38,585 nt of DNA, taken from contig PBFR01000035.1 of the NCBI GenBank assembly GCA_002718735.1, forward strand, positions 1 through 38,585. The letters are read 5' to 3'. Below the pieces are notes generated by a model. The model was not told the origin of the DNA, ran no database searches, and saw nothing but the letters and a program-made list of their open reading frames with translations. Positions 17,150 through 25,800 of the stretch are shown one piece after another. The position numbers and the translations under genes are program-made. This DNA is from Halobacteriovoraceae bacterium (GTDB taxonomy: Bacteria; Bdellovibrionota; Bacteriovoracia; Bacteriovoracales; Bacteriovoracaceae). How positions within the stretch are numbered: position 1 is the first letter of the stretch; each line of letters begins with the position of its first letter.

Positions 17150-18272
17150 TTAGTAACCCCGTAAGTGTTTGATTAATATGAACTGAATTAAATTGTTCTC
17201 CATAGGTATGAAACCCAACTGCATTAATTTGGTTAAAAAGTTCTAAGAGACGATTCTTTTCATCTTCAGATGCCTTAAGGATATCGTTACGTCTTAAACT
17301 ACATTCAAAAACTAAAGAAGCATCAACTTCGAAATCAAGGCCATCAATAATAGTTTTTAAATCCTCCACCATTGTTCCTGTCCGTTTGCCGAGCCTGACA
17401 ACCACACCTGTTTCTATCGCACAAGCAAACTCTAATTCCCCCCTATCATTACATCCTAAAATGCTTCGAATATAACTTTCTCCACCATAACTAACTATAA
17501 TTGGATGATTGGCAAATACGCTTAGGTTAAGATCAGATTCCTTTAAATTAATTGCATCAGCATAGGCCTTAGTAGCAGGCATGCCATCAATTTCTAAAAC
17601 AACACGCTTTGTAGGGTCACTCTCTGTAATGACCATTCTTTTTTCAGTAATTTCGAAATCCTGGGTTTTAAAGATTTCAAAGGGAAGCTCGCTTGCGAAA
17701 ACCAAAACATTTGCAGTATTTTGTTTAAAACATTCTCCATCAAAAACAAGTGTGCGATGAAATTTGAAATTATCCCCTGCGGACCCCCCAATAAAAGGAA
17801 TATTTAAGATGCTCTTATGAAAGGCGTTGACGAAGAGTTCTTCCTTTCCCGCCATTCCGTCGATGACCATGGTTGAAAAAAATTTTGTTGAGGGTTCATT
17901 TAAAAGGACATCGGCCCTAAAACGCTGTATTTCTTCTGAGGCAGAATCAATAATTGGTGAGCTTCCATTAGTGATTAGGCCCAGATCAAAATGCAAACTC
18001 TTGCATGATATCTTGTCACTGGAGATACTCATACCCACCAAACTAGAATCTAAGTATTTGCCTTCGACAATTTCACCACCTGTTGTGCAGGCACATACAA
18101 CACCATCCCAATCTTTCAAAAAATTCTCCAATTCAGGAATGAATTCTTCAGAGCCTAAAAAGACAAAAGTAACAGTCGCTTTTCTATCCAATTGACTTAA
18201 AAAGTTCTGGATACTTTCACGAGGTGCACTGTTAAATTTCTCTAATGTAAGGGTGGCATGTTTTGTTTTCAT
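17130..18272 (-). CDS. FIST domain sensor protein (FIST_N and FIST_C)
   Basis: This 380-residue cytoplasmic protein contains FIST_N (about residues 25-215, including CACTTGGEI and the IPFIGGSAGDNF motif) and FIST_C (about 230-375, including GFHTYGEQF and HINQTLTGLLIG). FIST proteins sense small ligands; the subgroup known as NosP binds heme and nitric oxide and controls a co-encoded kinase. Here the next gene, overlapping by 20 bases, is a soluble histidine kinase, which is the same arrangement. Whether this protein binds heme cannot be judged without a structural alignment. It is the first gene of a three-gene minus-strand operon and is divergent from the transglutaminase-elicitor-like gene. 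Confidence 0.9.
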   Translation of the reverse strand: MKTKHATLTLEKFNSAPRESIQNFLSQLDRKATVTFVFLGSEEFIPELENFLKDWDGVVCACTTGGEIVEGKYLDSSLVGMSISSDKISCKSLHFDLGLITNGSSPIIDSASEEIQRFRADVLLNEPSTKFFSTMVIDGMAGKEELFVNAFHKSILNIPFIGGSAGDNFKFHRTLVFDGECFKQNTANVLVFASELPFEIFKTQDFEITEKRMVITESDPTKRVVLEIDGMPATKAYADAINLKESDLNLSVFANHPIIVSYGGESYIRSILGCNDRGELEFACAIETGVVVRLGKRTGTMVEDLKTIIDGLDFEVDASLVFECSLRRNDILKASEDEKNRLLELFNQINAVGFHTYGEQFNSVHINQTLTGLLIGHSRA

Positions 18273-18430
18273 GCATCACTATTAGCATCTGTTTATCCAA
18301 GCGTCTCTTTGACAATATATGGTTTAAGAGATTTCAAACAAAAGAAACAACCTAACAGTATAGCAATAACCGATTTGTCCACCTTCAGAGAATTTATGAA
18401 AATATAGAAAATGACTAAAAGGGATAAACC

Positions 18431-19723
18431 ATGAAACTTTATTTTACTATGCTTTCTTTAGGAATTCTAACAATAGCAGCACACGCAGGCGAACTTAGGT
18501 GTTACGAATTTGGGGTTGATTCACCTGCTAAGGAATACGAAAAAGGCCAGCTCGAAAGAATAATAGGCTGTTATCGGAATGTGTCAGATGAAAAGCTCCT
18601 TGCTTTCGTGTTAGAAGGCAAAGAGGTGCCAATAGAGACGGCAGCTCTTGTTGATAATTCATTTGATAAATTAACAATAAAACACTTTTCAAGGCATGCA
18701 GGCAAACTAAAACTTATAAAACAGACCAATGTAGACATAAACCCATTGCCAATTCCTTTGAAACCGAGTCGTAAAAATAAGGTCATCGATATCGACATAA
18801 ATAAGACCACACTACAAAAAAAGCTTAAGCTAACCTTAAGAGAGCTTGAAGCTATTCACGATATTACGGTAAATAATGACGACCTTGCTATAAACCTAAC
18901 CCAAGGCTCTAAATCATATGAGGAATTTAACCTCCCCGAAGCAAAAATTCCATCCGATGGCTACTGGTGGCCACAAAAGGGTGCCCCGATGGCGAATGGT
19001 GAAAACTCCCCTATGGCCAAATATGATAATTATGTAAAAAGTGTCACAGGGCAAAGTCCAAACGCTGTAAGCTGGGAACTGAATAGACACGCTGGGAACT
19101 TAGATTGGACAGGCCATTGCAATGGTTGGGTTTCGGCAATAATTCTTTATGGCTACGATGACTTTAACTTAAGAGATAGTAGAAACAACACAGTAATAAC
19201 AAGGTCCGATATTCAAGGCCTAAGAAGTGCATTAAGTTATTGCACGAGAAACGCATTTTATGGAAAAAGAAATTATGGAAGACCTTGGAACGACATTAAA
19301 GATATTTATCCTCATACCTTTCATCGACTTATCAAATATTATATTGGAAACCTGCAAAAGCCTGTTTCATACGATTACAACAATACAGCTGTTGTGGACA
19401 ACCACATTATATCTGGATATAAATTTACTTACGAAGAAACTAATATTCCTTATAAATATTTAGTAAAAGCAGAACTAAGGTCTCATGAATATTCCGACAC
19501 CTTTGTAAATGAAAAAAGGGTTGCTCCGACCTATACGAGAACCTATTGGTACTATTTGTACACAACACCGCAAGGAACACCTTACAAGGGCGAATGGGTC
19601 AATATCAATGACCATCCTGATTTTATATGGATCCCTCTAAGGGAATCAAGATGCAGAGGTGAGAATCCAAGGATATCAAGTTATTGGTTAAATCATATGT
19701 TTACAAACCTTGAAAGGTTTTAG
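18431..19723 (+). CDS. Secreted cysteine protein resembling transglutaminase-elicitor family
   Basis: The 430-residue product has a signal peptide ending at AAHAGE (about residue 20). Residues ~200-400 resemble the transglutaminase-elicitor family known from oomycete GP42 and some bacteria. The key element is WTGHCNGWVSAI, with the candidate nucleophilic Cys near residue 230, preceded by MAKYDNYV and WELNRHAG. A candidate His is in VDNHIISGY (about residue 323), and Asp is in NINDHPDFIW. Catalytic residues beyond the Cys are guesses. It is 8 bases from the FMN reductase, so they may be co-transcribed, although their roles seem unrelated. SD AAAGGG precedes the ATG. Confidence 0.6.
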   Translation: MKLYFTMLSLGILTIAAHAGELRCYEFGVDSPAKEYEKGQLERIIGCYRNVSDEKLLAFVLEGKEVPIETAALVDNSFDKLTIKHFSRHAGKLKLIKQTNVDINPLPIPLKPSRKNKVIDIDINKTTLQKKLKLTLRELEAIHDITVNNDDLAINLTQGSKSYEEFNLPEAKIPSDGYWWPQKGAPMANGENSPMAKYDNYVKSVTGQSPNAVSWELNRHAGNLDWTGHCNGWVSAIILYGYDDFNLRDSRNNTVITRSDIQGLRSALSYCTRNAFYGKRNYGRPWNDIKDIYPHTFHRLIKYYIGNLQKPVSYDYNNTAVVDNHIISGYKFTYEETNIPYKYLVKAELRSHEYSDTFVNEKRVAPTYTRTYWYYLYTTPQGTPYKGEWVNINDHPDFIWIPLRESRCRGENPRISSYWLNHMFTNLERF

Positions 19724-19731
19724 GAGGCATC

Positions 19732-20289
19732 ATGCTAAATCTCGCAATCATCTTAGGGAGTACTCGTCCAACCAGAGTTGGAGCAAGCGTCGCGGACTGG
19801 GTATATGATCAAGCACGAAAAAGAGAAGGTGCTAAATACGAGTTAATAGATCTCATAGATTATAACTTGCCACTTCTAGATGAACCAAATCCACCTTCAT
19901 TGGGAAACTATACAAAGGACCATACAAAGACTTGGTCAAATAAAGTTTCTAGCTTTGATGGCTTTATTTTTGTATCTCCTGAATACAACCATTCAACCTC
20001 TGGAGCTCTAAAGAATGCAATAGATTTTTTGTACAAGGAATGGAATAATAAAGCTGCAGGCTTTGTGGCATATGGCGGTACTGGTGGCGTGCGAGCAGTT
20101 GAAAGCTTACGTTTAATTTGCGCAGAACTACAAGTCGCGACGGTTAGAAATCAACTTTCATTGCTGTTAAGGGAAGACTTTAAAGATTTTACGCAATTTA
20201 CACCCCGGGAACATCAGCTAAAGCAGCTTAACAACATGTTAGATCAATTGGAAATATGGGCGGAGGCCCTACGTCGAATAAGACTTTAA
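19732..20289 (+). CDS. NADPH-dependent FMN reductase family protein
   Basis: This 185-residue flavodoxin-like protein shows the phosphate-binding loop GSTRPTRVGASVADWV at the N terminus, the flavin-contacting FVSPEYNHSTSGALKNAIDFL near residues 82-102, and FVAYGGTGGVRAVESLR near 110-127. This is the pattern of NADPH-dependent FMN/azo/chromate/quinone reductases. The strong SD (GGAGG) lies in the 8-base gap after the upstream stop. It ends one base before the convergent glycoside-hydrolase-like gene, leaving no room for a terminator between them. Its physiological electron acceptor is unknown. Confidence 0.93.
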   Translation: MLNLAIILGSTRPTRVGASVADWVYDQARKREGAKYELIDLIDYNLPLLDEPNPPSLGNYTKDHTKTWSNKVSSFDGFIFVSPEYNHSTSGALKNAIDFLYKEWNNKAAGFVAYGGTGGVRAVESLRLICAELQVATVRNQLSLLLREDFKDFTQFTPREHQLKQLNNMLDQLEIWAEALRRIRL

Positions 20290-20290
20290 G

Positions 20291-22897
20291 CTAGTAGAGC
20301 TCTAACATTAAGTCATCCAAGTTTTCATCAACAAATCTCTTCAAATTTCCCTTAGACGATTTGAATCTTGCGATTGGAAACAAAGGTCCATCATTGATCT
20401 TCCCCAAGAATTTGGAAATCTTGTTTTTTTCCTTGGAACCTAAAGTACTTGAGGCCAGACTATTTTCTAAAAGGTTCAATTTATTGAATTTCTCCATCCC
20501 CATTAACGCTTGGACGTATCGTCTGGTCATAACGATTTTACCACTATTAGATGGGTAAAAAAAGGCAATATCAGATTCTCTTCCATCGAGATCATATCCA
20601 GGGTAATTATGAATTGCACTTGCATGCCACTCAAAATAATGTTTAATGCCATTCTTCTGAAGTCTGTAGAGCATTGTACCAAAACAAAATGAGAGATCCT
20701 CATCGGGGCCAGCACAAAGGTTGTATAGACCAAATTCTTGCCTATGCCTATCAAGCTTTTGGAATTCTTTAACAGATGGAATATCACTATACAAACCAAA
20801 GTCCCAAGTTTGGTATAGACCCTTCCCTTTTTCCCATTCGTAAAGATTTCCAAAGCCACCAATCTTAATTCCAGGCAGCAAGCTCTTAATTCGCCTACCT
20901 AATTTTGTATCCTCTTCTACTGCATTTCTATAGCCAGTTGCTTCATCGCTATAAAGGTAAACTAAAGATTTACCATCCATTCTTTTTAGAAATTTTTTGA
21001 ATTGCTGTTTTAGATTAATTGAAAAGCTATCTAAATCTTGAGAAGCGTTTCTAAAATGGCCATTTAATAAATTTTTTGGAAATTTACCGTCATAAAGAAA
21101 AACATCACGACTACTACTTCTCCCAATAAACTTTTCAACATCTTTTGACGCTAAAGTAAATTTTTTAAACTCTTTATCATAGGAAATGCTCGGTGTAGGG
21201 ATGTCTGTAAAGACCTTTAGGCCTATTTCATTCAATTTCTCCAGAGCCTTTAAGTGATAGGAATAATCAACGTCTTGAAGCTGATTAGCAGTGAAATACG
21301 TTTTAGGAAAAGGTGATAGCCCAATAACTCCTGCATTAATAACTGAATCTTTATATTTTTTATTTAAAACATGTAGTTTTATACTTAAGGCTCTACTGTG
21401 CTCCCCTTGAGTAATCTTCAATTTTCCGGAGTACTCCCCTTCAGGAACAGAGTCCCTTTTTAAACGAATATGAAAAAACGATTTCCTATGTCCATTCGGG
21501 AGAAATCGATTATCCTTACCATACTCAAGGTCCTCCACCCTTAATTCATAAGTCTCATGATTAAGATCTAACGCTTTAAACCTATATTTATATTTAGCAA
21601 GCTCCCAATCGTCAGGTTTTATTTTATTTTCGCCGCTCTTTAGAGTGCCAAAATCAAACACAACCTCCTTGTCCTGGTCTCCAACAACACATATATCAAG
21701 CGCAACCTTTCCATTCTTGGCGGTAACAAGTCTATTTGAGCTCTTGGGTTTACAACTAGTATTTGGACGCAAATTTTCACCGGTGAGAACAACTCCTACA
21801 GAGAATCCATCCTTAGATGTATCAGGCCTTAAAACTCTTCTATATTTTTGTTCAAAACGCTCCTTTGCTTCGACGTCAAGTGCTTTTAAAAACTTTTTTG
21901 CGTCTGATGAAATACCTTTTGGCCACACCATGATCATATTCAACGAAGCACCACTTGGATCTCCAGTGAATTTAAAATCAACAAAGGAGCTTTCTACTTT
22001 AAATTCTCCTTGAAGCGGGCTGAGAATTCTTTTTAAGTAAAACTCATATGGATGATCTTTTGCCGTCGGCTCCTTTGTTAATGAAAGGTAATCTCTCATA
22101 AAGTCAGAAACATTTGTTCGAGTTTCTATGGTTTCCGGAAATCCATCAATAAAAAACTTTCTTTTCCCCCAAAACGGTACATCCCAATAGCCTACACGAT
22201 CCCAAACAAGATGATACTGATACTCTCCAGGCGGTAGAGTCATCCTGAAGACGGCCTTATTAACACCAATAGATTTAGAGACCCATTTAGGCTCAATTTG
22301 ATCGTCTTCACTGCGCCAAACATCAACTTCTAAAAATCCATTTGGTTTATTTTTTCCATACATTGTTTTGTCATTAATTATTGTAAAGAAATCAGGCAAC
22401 TCCCCTTTATAATAATCACCAAAACTGAACATTCTCATACCCTCCGGTGGTTTAAGTTCTGGTGGATTAAAGATGGCGATATCTGAAATTTCGAATTGCT
22501 TCTTCCCCACATGTCCGTCAGGTTCAATAAAAACAAAGGCCTTCTTTATTTTTTTAAAATTAAGTGTTCTTTCTACCTGATGAGATCCCCTTTCTCCAAG
22601 TTTTCTAGTTAAATCGAACACCAATTTATTCTTTCCGGAGACAAGAGTTGTTTTAAAATTCAACTTGGTCCAGTAGTCAACTGAATTTTCATCCTCAAAT
22701 ACAAGATAAAAGATCTTATTATTTTTAGAGGGATTAAAAACATCCATCGAAATTCTAGAGGATGTCTCTAACTTGCTCCTAATTTCTTTTGAAAGTGGTA
22801 AACTACGATAGCTGCCTTCACTAAACATAATGGAATTAGAGGAGAAACTAAATGCAGTACCCGAAAGCAAAATAAGACTAAAAATCACGTAACGCAT
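20291..22897 (-). CDS. Secreted glycoside-hydrolase-like protein (DUF4091-type), last gene of the NRPS/PKS locus
   Basis: I chose the ATG at 22897 (SD AAAGG 9 bases upstream) over an in-frame TTG at 22903. The 868-residue product has a signal peptide (RYVIFSLILLSGTAFS). The first ~500 residues are beta-rich and contain carbohydrate-binding-like modules, with LPPGEYQYHLVWDRV and SVPEGEYSGKLKI resembling domains that precede GH-like DUF4091 barrels. The last ~330 residues look like a TIM barrel: ALEKLNEIGLKVFTD, VYLYSDEATGYRNAVEED (about 645-662), LGRRIKSLLPGIKIGGFG, and YFEWHASAIHNYPGYDLDGRESDIAFFYP. The final stretch resembles the DUF4091 C-terminal motif. Its start overlaps the NRPS stop by 20 bases, so it is translationally coupled. 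The substrate is unknown. Confidence 0.65.
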   Translation of the reverse strand: MRYVIFSLILLSGTAFSFSSNSIMFSEGSYRSLPLSKEIRSKLETSSRISMDVFNPSKNNKIFYLVFEDENSVDYWTKLNFKTTLVSGKNKLVFDLTRKLGERGSHQVERTLNFKKIKKAFVFIEPDGHVGKKQFEISDIAIFNPPELKPPEGMRMFSFGDYYKGELPDFFTIINDKTMYGKNKPNGFLEVDVWRSEDDQIEPKWVSKSIGVNKAVFRMTLPPGEYQYHLVWDRVGYWDVPFWGKRKFFIDGFPETIETRTNVSDFMRDYLSLTKEPTAKDHPYEFYLKRILSPLQGEFKVESSFVDFKFTGDPSGASLNMIMVWPKGISSDAKKFLKALDVEAKERFEQKYRRVLRPDTSKDGFSVGVVLTGENLRPNTSCKPKSSNRLVTAKNGKVALDICVVGDQDKEVVFDFGTLKSGENKIKPDDWELAKYKYRFKALDLNHETYELRVEDLEYGKDNRFLPNGHRKSFFHIRLKRDSVPEGEYSGKLKITQGEHSRALSIKLHVLNKKYKDSVINAGVIGLSPFPKTYFTANQLQDVDYSYHLKALEKLNEIGLKVFTDIPTPSISYDKEFKKFTLASKDVEKFIGRSSSRDVFLYDGKFPKNLLNGHFRNASQDLDSFSINLKQQFKKFLKRMDGKSLVYLYSDEATGYRNAVEEDTKLGRRIKSLLPGIKIGGFGNLYEWEKGKGLYQTWDFGLYSDIPSVKEFQKLDRHRQEFGLYNLCAGPDEDLSFCFGTMLYRLQKNGIKHYFEWHASAIHNYPGYDLDGRESDIAFFYPSNSGKIVMTRRYVQALMGMEKFNKLNLLENSLASSTLGSKEKNKISKFLGKINDGPLFPIARFKSSKGNLKRFVDENLDDLMLELY

Positions 22898-25800
22898 TTT
22901 CAAGCACCTTTAAAAAGTCTTCTGATTCTATAAATTTTGAGTGAATACCGTTTACATAGTGAAGGTTAATCTTTCCATTAATGTGGTTTTTCCAACCCAT
23001 TTCCGGTTCACGATACCAAACAGTTTTATCGATAGGTGCTCTTAAAAGAACAATATCACCATCGTAGTCTTTAAGCTCACATGTCCAAAGAGCTTCATAG
23101 TTATTAAACTCGATGTTTTGGTGTCTAATCCCATGTGGAATAGGAAGACCAATATAAGATAGAGCCCTGCATTGGGCTCTGATAAGATATCTTTTAACTC
23201 GCCACCCAAGGGCCATTTTAATTTTTCCTAGTATGCTAGAATCAAAACCCCGTGCACCTTTGAGGTCTAGTCCAGGACCAAACGTATCGAACATAATGAT
23301 CGGACGCACCTCCATTCCAAGATCACGCAAAATTCTTCCAACCTCAAGGGCCAGAAAACCACCAAAGGAGCCCCCGGCGAGAATGTAAGGACCATCCCCA
23401 CGAACCAGCAAAATTTCTTCAGCATAGGCCTTTGCCATATCGTGCAGGCTATTGCTAGGTAGCGCTACTCCGTCAACCCCTTTAGCTTGTACTCCTATTA
23501 TAGGGTGCCCACTGTCAACACTCCCTAAACGCATATAATTTAGTACATTTCCACCGACACTATGAAAAACAAATATTGGCGCCTTTGTGCCACTTCTTTT
23601 TATCGGTACAATACTTTTACAAATATTTGGAACGAACAGCTCCCTGTCCTCATTACTAGATCCTTTTATTTGCTCAACGTCTTCCTCAAAATTAATGTTG
23701 GGAGATATGTGTTTAATAATGCCACCTAAAGTCGGATCTTCTATTAAAATAGATAAAGGCAAGTTCACTTTCAACTTTGTTTCAAGTTCTCTAAATAGGT
23801 CTACGGCCAACAAAGAATGTCCGCCTACGTCGAAGAAGCTATCTTGAAATTTACAAGATTCAACCTCTAATGTTCGCATCCAAATCTCTTTGACAGACTC
23901 CACAACTTCAAGAGAGCTATTAGTGTGCACATTCTGCTCTTCAGATTGAGTATTTTCACAGACCTCAAGAGACTCAAGTTCTTTCCTATCTATTTTACAG
24001 TTTAGAGTTTGTGGATATGAGTCGACCACATAAAACTGAGAGGGGATCATGTAGGACGGAAGGGTTTTAACAAGCTGCTCTTGAATCTTAAACTGATTAA
24101 ACCCCGACTTATTGTGAACCCTTACAAATGCAGCTAAAACAGGATTGGCCGTAGCTTTATTTTTCACAACAACCACTGCTTCATTGATATTAGTTTGTTT
24201 TGCAATTGCTGTCTCAATCTCACCTAACTCTATTCGGTATCCGCGCAATTTTATTTGACCATCACTACGACCAATGCAAACTAAATCGCCCTTGTTATTA
24301 AATCGAGCAATATCGCCTGTCCTATACATTCGTCCTTTTAGAGTCATGGAGTTGGGAACAAATGATTGTTTGGTTAGTTCTGGTTGCTTATGATACCCCA
24401 GGGCCAGACCCTCGCCAGCGATATAAAGATCCCCGGCAACACCGTACGGAACTGGAAGCATATTTTCGTCCAATATATACATGCTTGTATTATCAATCGG
24501 CCTTCCAATGGAGACATAATCATCAACATACTTGACACGTTCACAGCTTGACCAAATTGTTGTTTCGGTAGGGCCGTACATGTTCCATACTTGAGATGAG
24601 ACACTGGCCAGCTGTTTGGCTAAGTCGACTGGAAATGCCTCCCCACCGCAAAGTACCTTAAAGTCTTTACCGCCAGTCCAGCCACAAGAAAGCATCATTC
24701 TCCAAGTAGTAGGTGTTGCCTGCATAACATTCACATTATACTTTTGGACGAGGTGAATAAGGTCTTCTGCGTCCATGGTTTCAGCTTTAGACGCTATAAT
24801 TAATTCTCCTCCTACCAGCAGTGGAAGATATAATTCTAAAGCGGAGATATCAAAACTAAATGTAGTGACTGCCAAAAAAGTATCATTACTGTTCATGCCA
24901 GGTTTTTTAGACATGGAGCAAAGGAAGTTATTTAAAGCGGCCCTGGAAACTTGAACACCTTTAGGTAAACCAGTTGATCCAGAAGTGTATATAACATAGG
25001 CCATGGAAGAGTTCTCAGACTTCTTTACTCCTGTAAACTTCTTAGAAAAATTAAAGTCATTGAAATTTTTGTGAGTATCACAAAATTGTTTAAACTTAAG
25101 CTCCCTTTCAACATTAGAAACAATTAATTTAACACCTGAGTTTTTAGCAATATAATCAAGCCTGTCATCAGGAAATGTTGGATCCAAAGGAACATAGCCA
25201 CATCCGGCCTTTAAAATACCCAATAAAAATATAGGTGCATTTACATCTCTATCGCACCCAAGACCTACCAGATCCCCGCTCTCAAGTCCGAGCTCAATAA
25301 GTTCCTGGGCAATACTATCACTGTATGTTTTTAACTCTTGATAGGTTATTTTTTTATCGCCTGAAATGATGGCCACTTTACCAGGGTATCTCAAACTATT
25401 TCTATCAATTAATTCAACAAAATCTTCAGTGGTGTTTAGTTTATAAGTATTATTGAAACTCTTATAAAAGTTCATAAGACTTTTAGGTTTACATTCATGC
25501 CATGCTTTATCAGGATCATCGATTGCAAATTCGACTAAATCAAGGAAGTATTCATAAAAACGATCCATAGTCTCCTTGAAAAATAGATCTTTCCTATAGA
25601 CCATTGATCCTTCAATTTTATCAGGTGAGGCCTTAACCCACATATTAATATCGACACTTGCATGAACGCAGTCCACATTTACTTGTTTATAAAGCGAACC
25701 GTTAAACTTTTGTGACCTGCCACTTATATCTTGAAACGAGAAAAAGGCCTGATAAATCGGATTAAATCCCGCAGTATTGGTTTGATTGATATTGCGACTA

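Noticed and set aside
18309..18314. Perfect TTGACA as a -35 box for the transglutaminase-elicitor-like gene
   Set aside because: No acceptable -10 lies 16-18 bases downstream (only TTTCAA).
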